This document shows positions 6,296 to 14,900 of a stretch of DNA of 24,777 bases, in pieces. The stretch's first letter is position 1. Each line of letters starts with the position of its first letter. The DNA is from a virus, in IMG/VR virus record IMGVR_UViG_3300006928_000075, positions 1 through 24,777 of that record. One strand, given 5' to 3'. Under the pieces are notes generated by a model. That model was not told where the DNA came from. It did not search any database and was given only the letters and a program-made list of their open reading frames with translations. The position numbers and the translations under genes were made by a program.

Positions 6296-7300
6296 ATGGC
6301 AGAACCAACATACGATCCATACGCATATAGCGACATAGGCAGAAGAGCATTAGGCGGAGAATACATAGATGCTATGAATTTCTTTTGGTTTGATCCTGTA
6401 ACTGGAGAAGAAGGACAAACTACAGAAGGATGGAGTCGTGTACCTGATGCTGCAAAACCATATACTTATTTAGATCCAGGATCAAGAAACCAAGCTAGAA
6501 ATACTTTCTATGAAAGCGGTGCTGCTTTTGGCGGTGTTGGTGGAATGGGCGGAGGTATGGGTAGTGGCTTATTAAGCGGTCAAGCTTACGCACAACAAAT
6601 AGCGGGCGGTATGCCTTTTGAACAAGTAGTAGCACCTGGTATGAGTTTCTCTCCAGATCAACCTATGGGTTATCTTGCAGAAGGAGTTACACCTTTCCAA
6701 CCTAGAGCTTTTCCAATGACAGGAGAAGACTTAGGTTTACCAATGGGAGAAGGAACACCAATGCCAGCTGGAACTAGATTTGAAGGTGCACCAGTAAGGA
6801 TGCCAACACCATCAGTTATGGCAAGTCCATTGCCTTTGGATATAGATATAGATGAATTGTTAAAAGATATTGATGTAGAGCAAGCTATAGAAAACTTACC
6901 TACACCAGAACCACAACCAGTAGCAGCTCCAGTAGTTTCTACACCTATAATACCTCCTACATTGCCTGAGATCATTCCAGAAAGACAACCTATTATGCCT
7001 TCTATTCCTATGATACCTCCTGTAATAGAAGCTCCTACACCAATAATAGATGTGCCAATGAATCTAGGTTTTCCTATGATCCAAGACATGCCTTTAGCTC
7101 AAATACCTGAGATACCTTTTCAATTACCACAGATACCACAGATAAACGATATGTCGACATTACCTGTAGTCAATACTCCTGTAATGCCACAACCTATGGT
7201 TAATTTAGGAATGAGTCCTACTAACCCAGTTCTAAACATTGATAATATTGTTTCACCCATAAGACAGGGAAGCCCAAGAGCACTATTAGGAACACTCTAA
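6296..7300 (+). CDS. Pro/Met/Gly-rich protein of unknown function, 334 aa
   Basis: The first ~75 residues look folded, with aromatic YDPYAYSDIGRR and FFWFDPVTGEEG patches. Then a Gly-rich hinge (AFGGVGGMGGGMGSGLL, about 77-95) follows. From about 175 to the end it is dominated by Pro, Ile, Met and Val in PxIPPxxPEI-like runs with one acidic interruption (DIDIDELLKDID). This is low-complexity and probably extended. I do not recognise a family. It lies between lysis and head-assembly genes, so a minor head or virion role is a guess. Spacing of one base after the previous stop and TAATG overlap with the next gene support the coordinates. Confidence 0.75.
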   Translation: MAEPTYDPYAYSDIGRRALGGEYIDAMNFFWFDPVTGEEGQTTEGWSRVPDAAKPYTYLDPGSRNQARNTFYESGAAFGGVGGMGGGMGSGLLSGQAYAQQIAGGMPFEQVVAPGMSFSPDQPMGYLAEGVTPFQPRAFPMTGEDLGLPMGEGTPMPAGTRFEGAPVRMPTPSVMASPLPLDIDIDELLKDIDVEQAIENLPTPEPQPVAAPVVSTPIIPPTLPEIIPERQPIMPSIPMIPPVIEAPTPIIDVPMNLGFPMIQDMPLAQIPEIPFQLPQIPQINDMSTLPVVNTPVMPQPMVNLGMSPTNPVLNIDNIVSPIRQGSPRALLGTL

Positions 7301-7563
7301 TGCCTACACATAAAGAAGTCGTAAAAGCAGCTGAAGCTGAAAAAATACTTGAGTCTGATGTTTTCCAAGAAGCTATGCAATCTTTGAAAGATGAGTATAT
7401 GCAAGCTTGGTTAAACTCAAAAAACCCAGATGATATTTCTACAAGAGAAAGTTTACACAGGTCTGTATTATTAATACCTGAAGTAGAGAAGCATCTGCGT
7501 ATCATTGCAGAGAAAGGAAAACTCACTAGAGCAAATATAAATAAAGTCCGTAACATCGGTTAA
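7300..7563 (+). CDS. Small helical protein next to scaffold gene, 87 aa
   Basis: All-helical, charged protein: a KAAEAEKILESDVFQEAMQ first helix, YMQAWLNSKNPDD loop, then RESLHRSV and EKHLRIIAEKGKL helices. This layout (AEKIL-FxEA-xxxY-xxW-RE-L-GK) is one I recall from small conserved proteins encoded near portal, scaffold or capsid genes of many podovirus-like phages, function unknown. An AGGA at about 7288 precedes the start. It is followed by 64 non-coding bases before the scaffold gene. Confidence 0.7.
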   Translation: MPTHKEVVKAAEAEKILESDVFQEAMQSLKDEYMQAWLNSKNPDDISTRESLHRSVLLIPEVEKHLRIIAEKGKLTRANINKVRNIG

Positions 7564-7599
7564 GGCTTTCCTTTTTCCCAAAAATTCATATAAAATACT

Positions 7600-7626
7600 T
7601 ATAAATACATATAAGGAGTATTTATA
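7600..7626 (+). promoter_or_regulatory. Stem-loop holding the scaffold gene Shine-Dalgarno site
   Basis: TATAAATAC (7600-7608) and GTATTTATA (7618-7626) are perfect 9-bp complementary arms around a 9-base loop that contains AAGGA of the ribosome binding site. The ATG follows at 7628. The stem is nearly all A-U, so it would be weak. It may display or modulate the site for scaffold translation. In such AT-rich DNA a chance origin cannot be ruled out. Confidence 0.35.
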
Positions 7627-7627
7627 T

Positions 7628-8632
7628 ATGAGCAACAACGGAAAACCGACTGCTTTACACACAGATGGAGAATTAGCTACTTCCGCTTTTGAGAGTTTTT
7701 TAACTCCTCCAGAGGAAAAAGTTGTAGAAGCAGAAGAAACAGAAGTAGATGTTATCGAAGAAGAAGAGCTCCCTGAAGAAGCTGAACTTGAATTAGATGA
7801 AGCTGAAGACGAAGAAGACTTTGAATACGATGACGAAATTGATGACGAAGAACAATTAGAGGTTGAAGAAGAACAAGAGCAACCCACTTTATACACCATC
7901 CGAGTTGATGGCGAAGAAGTAGAGGTCACGCTTGAGGAACTCCAAAACGGATATTCACGTCAGCAAGATTACACTCGCAAAACTCAAGAGCTGTCTCAAC
8001 AAAGAAAAACTATTGAGCAACAGCAGAAAGAGTTAGCGGAAAGAGATGCTATTTATGCACAGCTGTTACCGAAGATGGAAGCCCAAATATCGGGCGAATT
8101 GGCAAACGAGCCAGATTGGACACAGTTGTATGAAGATGATCCCGTGGGTTATGTTCGTGAAAAGCAAATCTGGGATGATAGAAAAGAGAAACTAGCTGCT
8201 GCTCAAGCTGAACAACAAAGACTTCAACAAGAAGCATTTGATAAACAGCAACAGCAATATGCACAGATGGTGCAAGAAGGTCAGCAAAGACTCTTGGAGA
8301 TCATACCAGAATGGCAAAATCCTGAGACAGCGCAACAGGAAAAGCTAGCAATTCGTGAATATGGCATTAACGTCTTGGGGTATTCACCACAAGAGATGGA
8401 CTCTGTATACGACTACCGAGCATTACTTGGTTTAAGAAATGCGTGGCTTAACAGTAAAACTGTTGAGGCTGTAAAGAAAAAACCAACGCAGAAAGCGAAA
8501 GCTCGGGTTGCAAGACCTGGTACAACGAACCGACCAAAATCAGTAGCCCCTGTGAAAAAAGCAAAACAGGTTTTAGCAAAATCTGGCAAAGTCCAAGATG
8601 CTGCTAAAGTTTTTGAACAAATATTAAAGTAA
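7628..8632 (+). CDS. Capsid scaffolding protein
   Basis: Likely internal scaffold that guides capsid protein assembly and then leaves or is cleaved. Residues about 30-85 are extremely acidic (long Glu/Asp runs). A short folded patch (YTIRVDGEEVEVTLEELQNGY, about 88-108) follows, then a long Gln/Glu-rich coiled coil (about 110-220), and the C-terminus is strongly basic (KKKPTQKAKARVARP). An acidic start, coiled-coil middle and basic helical end that binds the coat are typical of scaffolds. It sits directly before the major capsid gene. The start is supported by AAGGAG at 7613-7618, 9 bases before the ATG. No protease motif is visible. Confidence 0.85.
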   Translation: MSNNGKPTALHTDGELATSAFESFLTPPEEKVVEAEETEVDVIEEEELPEEAELELDEAEDEEDFEYDDEIDDEEQLEVEEEQEQPTLYTIRVDGEEVEVTLEELQNGYSRQQDYTRKTQELSQQRKTIEQQQKELAERDAIYAQLLPKMEAQISGELANEPDWTQLYEDDPVGYVREKQIWDDRKEKLAAAQAEQQRLQQEAFDKQQQQYAQMVQEGQQRLLEIIPEWQNPETAQQEKLAIREYGINVLGYSPQEMDSVYDYRALLGLRNAWLNSKTVEAVKKKPTQKAKARVARPGTTNRPKSVAPVKKAKQVLAKSGKVQDAAKVFEQILK

Positions 8633-8648
8633 TTTAAAGGAATATATT

Positions 8649-9584
8649 ATGGCTAAAGTAACTAATGCTTTTGACACATATACGGCCACCGCTGATAGAG
8701 AAGATTTAAGTAATATCATTTACAACATCTCTCCAATGCAAACTCCGTTTATGTCCTCAATCGGAACAAGAAACGTAAAAAACGTAGTTTTTGATTGGCA
8801 AACTGAATCTCTACCAACACCTAGTGCTACTGGAGAATTAGAAGGGTTTGAACTTTCTAGAGCAGCATCAACTGCTACTACAAGGGCAAGCAATGTATGT
8901 ATGATCTCAAAAAGAGATGCAACTGTCACAGGCTCGCAAGAGGCTTCAGATGCAGCTGGTAAGAGATCAGAAATGGCACACCAGTTAGCTATTATGGCTA
9001 AAGCACTAAAAAGAGACATGGAAGAAGCTCTATGTAAAAAAGGTGCTAAAACAACTGGTAACGCTTCAACAGCTAGGGTAACTGGTGGTTTCGAATCTTG
9101 GATCACAACTAACGATTCAAGAGGAACTAACGGTGCTTCAACTGGTGGCGGAGCTGCTCCAACAGACGGAACTCAAAGAGCACTTACAGAAACACTTCTG
9201 AAAGACGTTCTTGAGCTTATGTTTGCTAGTGGTGCTGAACCAAATCTAGCTATAGCTGGCCCTCACAACAAGCAAGTGATTTCTGGTTTTACTGGAAGAT
9301 CACAAGCTAGGCAAATGATCGATGCTAACACTGTAGAAGCATCTGTATCTATCTACTCATCTGACTTTGGTGAACTGAAAATCGTTCCATCAAACAGATC
9401 AAGAGATAGATCTCTTCTATTAGTTGATCCTGAGTTTGCTAAAGTTTCTTACTTAAGAAACTTTGAGACAGTTGATATAGCAACTATCGGTGATGCTGAT
9501 ACTAAGATGATCGTAGTTGAGTACGGACTAGAAGTGAGCAATGAAGCTGCTCACGGTATAGTTGCCGACTTAAGCACATCTTAA
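8649..9584 (+). CDS. Major capsid protein, SU10/DUF5309 type
   Basis: Main shell protein of HK97 fold. The 311 residues begin NAFDTYTATADREDLSNIIY-like, then the NISPMQTPFMSSIG and FDWQTESLPTPS segments that mark the family known as DUF5309 or SU10 major capsid protein. The Thr/Ala-rich middle and the C-terminal LRNFETVDIATIGDADTKMIVVEYGLEVSNE strand-rich end also fit; key parts are at about 25-55 and 270-300. AAAGG about 7 bases before the ATG gives a good ribosome binding site. A strong terminator follows at once, which may set its high expression apart from the downstream tail genes. Confidence 0.92.
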   Translation: MAKVTNAFDTYTATADREDLSNIIYNISPMQTPFMSSIGTRNVKNVVFDWQTESLPTPSATGELEGFELSRAASTATTRASNVCMISKRDATVTGSQEASDAAGKRSEMAHQLAIMAKALKRDMEEALCKKGAKTTGNASTARVTGGFESWITTNDSRGTNGASTGGGAAPTDGTQRALTETLLKDVLELMFASGAEPNLAIAGPHNKQVISGFTGRSQARQMIDANTVEASVSIYSSDFGELKIVPSNRSRDRSLLLVDPEFAKVSYLRNFETVDIATIGDADTKMIVVEYGLEVSNEAAHGIVADLSTS

Positions 9585-9594
9585 TAGCTTAAAT

Positions 9595-9635
9595 GGAAGG
9601 GGCTAGGACTTTGGTTTTAGCCCCTCCTTTTTTTT
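9595..9635 (+). terminator. Strong intrinsic terminator after the capsid gene
   Basis: AGGGGCTA (9598-9605) pairs with TAGCCCCT (9618-9625) around a 12-base loop that can close further with wobble pairs. One G-C pair lies beyond a mismatch, and eight T residues (9628-9635) follow. It sits 11 bases after the capsid gene stop and 26 bases before the next gene. It is the only convincing Rho-independent terminator I found in the window. Confidence 0.9.
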
Positions 9636-9661
9636 GTGAATAGTGTTAAAATTCAAGGGCT

Positions 9662-9952
9662 ATGGCTAAAAGAACTTTAATAGACAGTAAGATTAACTAT
9701 TCACACGAATTTGCAACCGAAGATGAAAAGGTTGTTTATCACACCAAACAAAATGTCGCACCTGTAATAGAACATTGCAAAGCATTAGCAGAGCACAGAC
9801 CAGGTAAAGATTTTCGTCATGTCGCAGAAGTGCCTATGGTAATATACCAAAAGGCTTTACGAGAAGGTTGGGCACAAGACAACAAGAAATGGAAACAATG
9901 GCTCAACGATCCAGACAACAAATTATTTAGAACATGGGGCGGTAAGGTATGA
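9662..9952 (+). CDS. Conserved phage protein between capsid and adaptor genes, 96 aa
   Basis: Mixed alpha/beta protein with the C-terminal signature WLNDPDNKLFRTWGGKV and a central VAEVPMVIYQKALREGW helix. I recall this WLNDPDN-FRT-GG-V ending from many short phage and prophage proteins found beside capsid or head-completion genes. The role is unknown; a head-completion or connector accessory function is inferred from position. It is the first gene after the terminator, and its stop is in ATGA overlap with the adaptor gene. Confidence 0.75.
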   Translation: MAKRTLIDSKINYSHEFATEDEKVVYHTKQNVAPVIEHCKALAEHRPGKDFRHVAEVPMVIYQKALREGWAQDNKKWKQWLNDPDNKLFRTWGGKV

Positions 9953-10599
9953 CGTATGACCAGTTAAAAACAAACATAGCAAGTTATCTAAACAGATCAG
10001 ATTTAACATCTGATATAGATATGTTTATAGATAACACAGAAGCAGAGCTTAATCGTAGGTTAAGAACTAAAGAAATGATTAAAAGAGCAACTGCTACTGC
10101 TGACTCACAATATTTAGCTGTACCGTCTGATTGGATGGAAGCTATAAACATAGAAATAACATCTAATAACTTCAGACCTTTGTTTCAACAATCTATTGAA
10201 TCACTAGATGTTTACAGACAAGCAAACAACAATGTAGCGGGAGAGCCAGTTTATTTTGCAATAGTTGATGATTCTATTGAACTTGCCCCTACTCCAGACA
10301 CAAGTTATACATTACAATTAACATACTATGGATCGATTGATGCACTCAGCGATTCCAATACAACGAACTTTGTGTCTACAGGACATCCAGACGTTTATTT
10401 ATATGGAGCTTTAAAACACGCATCAATCTTTTTAATGGAAGATGAGCGAGTGCCATTATTTACTGCTCAGTTTGAAAAAGCATTAGAAGAAATGCGACTT
10501 GAACAAGAAAGAGCTGAGTTTGGTAAAGGTTCTTTGTTACAAAGAAGAAGAACTTATGGCAAAGCTAAGAAAAACATTTATTATTGGAATAATAATTAG
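9949..10599 (+). CDS. Head-tail adaptor protein
   Basis: Ring protein that binds beneath the portal and links it to the tail. The 216 residues show a helical N-terminus (YDQLKTNIASYL, then DMFIDNTEAELNRRLRTKEM). A beta part follows, with VPSDWMEAINIEI, PVYFAIVDDSIELAPTP and YTLQLTYYGSIDALSD, then helices with GALKHASIFLMEDE and a basic C-terminus. This order (helix-DW-beta-LxYY-ALxxA) is that of phage adaptors of the SU10/gp6-like group. Position after the capsid gene agrees. It starts in ATGA overlap with the previous gene. Confidence 0.85.
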   Translation: MTYDQLKTNIASYLNRSDLTSDIDMFIDNTEAELNRRLRTKEMIKRATATADSQYLAVPSDWMEAINIEITSNNFRPLFQQSIESLDVYRQANNNVAGEPVYFAIVDDSIELAPTPDTSYTLQLTYYGSIDALSDSNTTNFVSTGHPDVYLYGALKHASIFLMEDERVPLFTAQFEKALEEMRLEQERAEFGKGSLLQRRRTYGKAKKNIYYWNNN

Positions 10600-10607
10600 G
10601 AGTTATT

Positions 10608-11000
10608 ATGGCTGGATTTAGTGATTATTTAGAAGACAAAGTATTAGATCATGTATTTGGTGGCAATTCTTATACAGCACCAGGAACATTATATGTTGCT
10701 TTGTATACAGTAGCACCTACCGATACTGGTGGTGGTACTGAAGTAACTGGCGGTGCGTATGCAAGACAAACTGCTACTTTTAACGTATCTGGTACTAACC
10801 CAACAACTGCAACAAACGCTGCTGCTGTTGAATATCCTACAGCTACAGCTAACTATGGAACTGTAGTTGCGGTTGGTATTTTAGATGCTTTAAGTTCTGG
10901 TAATTTGCTTGCTTATGCAAATTTAGATACCTCAAAAAGTGTAACTACAGGTGACGTTTTTAGATTTGATGCTGGCGATTTAGATATTACTTTAGCGTAA
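10608..11000 (+). CDS. Beta-rich virion protein, often annotated as tail fiber-like, 130 aa
   Basis: Begins MAGFSDYLEDKVLDHVFGG, then TAPGTLYVALYTVAPTDTGGG, AYARQTATF, an ATANYGTVVAVGILDA strand and a C-terminal AGDLDITLA. This is a frequent small phage protein pattern, usually labelled putative tail fiber or head decoration protein; its true place in the virion is not known to me. A jelly-roll or beta-sandwich fold is likely. AGGAG at 10599-10603 gives a strong ribosome binding site. Confidence 0.75.
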   Translation: MAGFSDYLEDKVLDHVFGGNSYTAPGTLYVALYTVAPTDTGGGTEVTGGAYARQTATFNVSGTNPTTATNAAAVEYPTATANYGTVVAVGILDALSSGNLLAYANLDTSKSVTTGDVFRFDAGDLDITLA

Positions 11001-11004
11001 TATT

Positions 11005-11907
11005 ATGGCTGAAAAAGCCTATAATTATGGGAGATATAATAAGTCTCTCTATGATAATTTACAGTATGATGAAGCTGTTGCAACTTCAGCACAAACTTCA
11101 TCTGCATCTGCAACCCCACGTCTAACACTTAGCAGCACAGCTACAGCAGCTCAAACATCTGGGTTCTCTGCACAAGGTAGATTTGTTACTACCTCTATTG
11201 CAAATATACAAGCCAATTCAGGTGCATCGTTTACTGGTGAAGTTGTTAAATTCTTTAGTGCAACTATATCTGCATCTTCAGGCTTTACCGCTATCGGAAT
11301 ACAAGTAGATGTATCTACTGCAACGATAAGCGCAATATCTGATGTTTCAGCAATAGGAAGGCAAATAGATCGTGGATCTGCCACCATATCTGAAACCTCT
11401 AGTGTATCTGCAATAGGAACACAGATAGATCGTGGCGCAGCAACCATAAGTGGTGTATCAGGATTTAGTGCAGATAGCAGTATTGTTTTAGATGGTGTAG
11501 CCACTATTGCTTCAACATCTGGAGCGTCTGCTGTTGGAACACAAATAGATAGAGGATCTGTAACCATAAGTGCAACATCTAATGTTACTGCAAGTGGTCT
11601 TGTTATTTTATCTACCAATGTAACTATAGCGGCAGTTTCTAGTGTAAATGCGTTAGGTGGAATTACACATAGCGAATCTTCTCTGATATCACAAACAAGT
11701 GGTTTCAATGCTATTGGTGGTTTAAAATGGGAAGACATTGTAGTTCCAGACGAAAATTGGACGGATCAAGATGTAACAACAAATTGGACTGATGCAAGCG
11801 ATCCAAGCACTGCTTGGACAAACCAAACGGTAGCATCATCATCTTGGACTGATGTAAGTAATCCAAGTACAACATGGAACAAATTGGACGAACAAGAGGC
11901 AGCATAA
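11005..11907 (+). CDS. Repeat-built virion surface protein (20-residue units plus Trp repeat tail)
   Basis: The N-terminus (EKAYNYGRYNKSLYDN) is tyrosine-rich and may be an anchor. Residues about 45-239 are about ten copies of a 20-residue unit of type ATISATSxVSAIGTQIDRGS; the last eight are in perfect register. The last ~60 residues carry six Trp residues spaced 10, 9, 10, 10 and 10 apart (WTD-xxx-PST-W). The composition (Ser/Thr/Ala/Ile/Val) points to a beta-solenoid or stacked sandwich. Position between adaptor and giant fiber suggests a fiber or decoration role. No enzymatic motif is seen. Confidence 0.8.
   Translation: MAEKAYNYGRYNKSLYDNLQYDEAVATSAQTSSASATPRLTLSSTATAAQTSGFSAQGRFVTTSIANIQANSGASFTGEVVKFFSATISASSGFTAIGIQVDVSTATISAISDVSAIGRQIDRGSATISETSSVSAIGTQIDRGAATISGVSGFSADSSIVLDGVATIASTSGASAVGTQIDRGSVTISATSNVTASGLVILSTNVTIAAVSSVNALGGITHSESSLISQTSGFNAIGGLKWEDIVVPDENWTDQDVTTNWTDASDPSTAWTNQTVASSSWTDVSNPSTTWNKLDEQEAA
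11137..11721 (+). repeat. 60-bp tandem repeat in coding sequence (20-residue unit)
   Basis: Eight units begin exactly every 60 bases at 11260, 11320, 11380, 11440, 11500, 11560, 11620 and 11680 (the last cut short). Two more divergent units precede them (11137-11196, and one of 63 bases at 11197-11259). The unit is roughly [AV]TISxxSxVSAxGxQIDRGS. DRG is shared by units 2, 3 and 5 of the regular block and replaced in the others. Confidence 0.85.
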
Positions 11908-14900
11908 ATGGCAGACACTACAACAACTAATCTGAGTTTAATTAAACCAGAACCTGATGTATCTTTAGATTGGGGTACAAAACTTAATACTGATTTAGAC
12001 AGTATTGATGCTATTTTTAGTAGTTCTGGTACACAGGTTAATCTTAATCCTAATCAAATAAACTTTGCAGATAATAAGAAGGCCATCTTTGGAGCAGGTT
12101 CTGACTTACAGATTTACCATGATGGTACTGCTAGCATTATTAAGGATGCAGGCGCAGGTAATCTACAACTTAATGCAAGTAATTTTGTTCTAAATAATTC
12201 AGGTGACACTCAGAATATGATTACAGGTGTTGATGGAGGTTTTGTAAGATTATTTCATGCAGGTTCAACAAAGCTAGAAACAACCGCATCAGGTATAGAC
12301 GTTACAGGTACAGCAGTAACAGATGGTCTTACAGTAGCTGGCACATCACAATTAACCAATACTTCTTCTATAGATACACTAACATTGATAGGTAATACTA
12401 GCTCTGTTGCAGGTGTAAAACTACAAGCTGAAGAAGTCCACGGTGCTATGTATGGAATTAATATTGGCAATAATTTTGGCGGCCTTGCTTTTCATACAAA
12501 TAATAATGGAACTGTAGCAGAAAGGCTCAGAATAGATAATGCAGGTTTGGTTGGCATAGGAACGACTTCGCCATACGGCAAACTAACAGTTCAAAGTGCA
12601 TCTAATGGTGATACCTATTTTACAGGTGGTACAGCCAATTCGAGATTACTACATATTTCTACTTCTACGCATAGCGGTTACGCAAATGCAGGTCATAATT
12701 TTGTAGTTGCTTCAGGAGTAGGAGCATTAATCTTTGGTAACGCTACAACAGCTAATCTTCTTACAGTTGAAACTGGTGGCATAGATGTTACAGGTACAGC
12801 TACAGTAGATGGTTTGACTTCTAGTGGTGATTTAGTTGTTGATGATGGAGCTAGATCACTAACGTATGATGTCTCGGCAGGAGAACTAAACCATGCAGGA
12901 GCTACATTCCACATAAATAAAAGCAATGGTGTAGATGTAGCCATAGGAAACGATGATCTCTATGTAGACATGAGTACTTCAAGAGTTGGTATCGGAACTA
13001 CTACGCCAACCTATTTGTTAAATGTTATAGCAGGGGCAGGGGCTCAAACTATATTTCAAGCAGGACAAAGTGGCATTTCAAACGGCTACACTGTCAATAG
13101 TGATGGAACTAATCTAACACATCAATGGTATAACGATGCTGGGGAAGCAGCCAGAATCAATAGCAATGGGCGGGTTGGCATAGGAACGACTACACCTTCA
13201 TCACTTTTAGAGGTATATCATGGTAATCAAGCCCTTGGATTTACATCAGGAATTCTTTCATCTGCGAATGTAAGCGATTATACCGCTGGCAGAGGTGCTG
13301 GTATGACCATGCAAAATGTTGATGTTAATGTCGCAGGTATGTATGGCATTAGAGAAACAAGTAGTTGGAGAGGAGCACTTACATTTTATACTCATACAGA
13401 CGCTAGTGGTAATACTTTTGGTACTACATTTACTGAGAAAATGAGAATTACCAGTGATGGAAAAGTTGGTATCGGAACTGATTCGCCATCAGCAACTTTA
13501 GACGTAAACGGAACTACAGAAACAAACGCACTTACTATTAATGGTTCGGCACTAAAATACAAAGCATTTGGATCTAACTCCATAATGTTTGGAGATAATG
13601 CTACAGGAACTATTGATGCAGCAGATCAAAATACTGGAGTAGGTGTAGATGTTTTTGCAGCTTTAACGACTGGTGATAATAATACTGCTGTAGGTTTTAA
13701 TTCTTTAGCATCCAATACCACAGGTGGTGCTAATTCTTCTTTTGGTACTTATTCATTAGATGCAAATACTACAGGTAGTGAAAATACAGCAATAGGTAAA
13801 TCTTCTTTAGGAGCAAATACTACAGGGAATAATAATACTTCTGTAGGTAGACACGCTTTATTTTCTAACACCACAGCCAGTGACAATACAGCAGTCGGTA
13901 AAGATGCTCTATATTCTAATACCACAGCAGGTAATAACGAAGCATTTGGTAAAACTGCTTTATATTCTAATACTACAGGTACTCAAAATAATGCTATGGG
14001 TTCTGGGGCTTTGTATGCCAACACTACTGGAAATTACAACACAGCTATTGGTGGTGGTGCTTTAGACGCTAATACAACTGCCAGTAGCAACGTAGCAATT
14101 GGCTATGCCTCACTTACAACAAACACTACAGGTGAAGCTAATACTGCTTTGGGTTCTTATAGTTTACTTTCTAATAGTACAGGAAACTATAATGTTGCTT
14201 TAGGCAACAATGCTTTACGAACAAACACGACTGCTTCAAGTAATACTGCAATCGGACAAGCAAGTTTGTTTTACACTTCAACTGGTGCAGAGAATGTTGG
14301 AGTCGGTAGAGATTCTTTACATTTTAACACTACTGGTGCAGAGAACGTAGCAGTTGGATTTAGTGCTTTAAAGGCAAACACCACAGGAACACAAAATGTT
14401 GCGGTAGGTGAAGGTGCTTTACAAAGTCACACTACAGGTAGCTACAACGTAGCACTAGGTAGAGCATCATTAAGTGCTAATACTACAGCGTCTGGTAATA
14501 CTGCTGTTGGTAATTATTCTTTAGGGGTAAATACTACAGGAACAAGAAACGTAGCGGTTGGTGCGGGTTCATTAGACGCCAACACAACAGCAAACGATAA
14601 TACTGCCTTGGGTTATGATGCTATGTCATCTAATAACACAGGCGCACAAAACACAGCGGTTGGTGCGTATGCGCTTGATGCTAATACGACAGGAGCTTTT
14701 AATGTTGCTGTTGGTAGAGCAGCATTAAGTTCTAATACTACAGCAGAACGCAATACTGCTGTTGGAATTGCTGCATTAGAATTAAACACGACAGGAACAC
14801 AAAACACAGCTGTAGGAGCTAACGCACTAGATTCTAATACCACAGCAGATGCTAATACAGCGGTTGGATATAACGCTTTAGCAGCAAACACTACAGGAAA

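Noticed and set aside
7471-7929. - strand ORF of 152 residues rich in Ser
   Set aside because: Shadow of the Glu/Asp-rich start of the scaffold gene (GAA/GAT codons read backwards as TTC/ATC and TCx in other frames).
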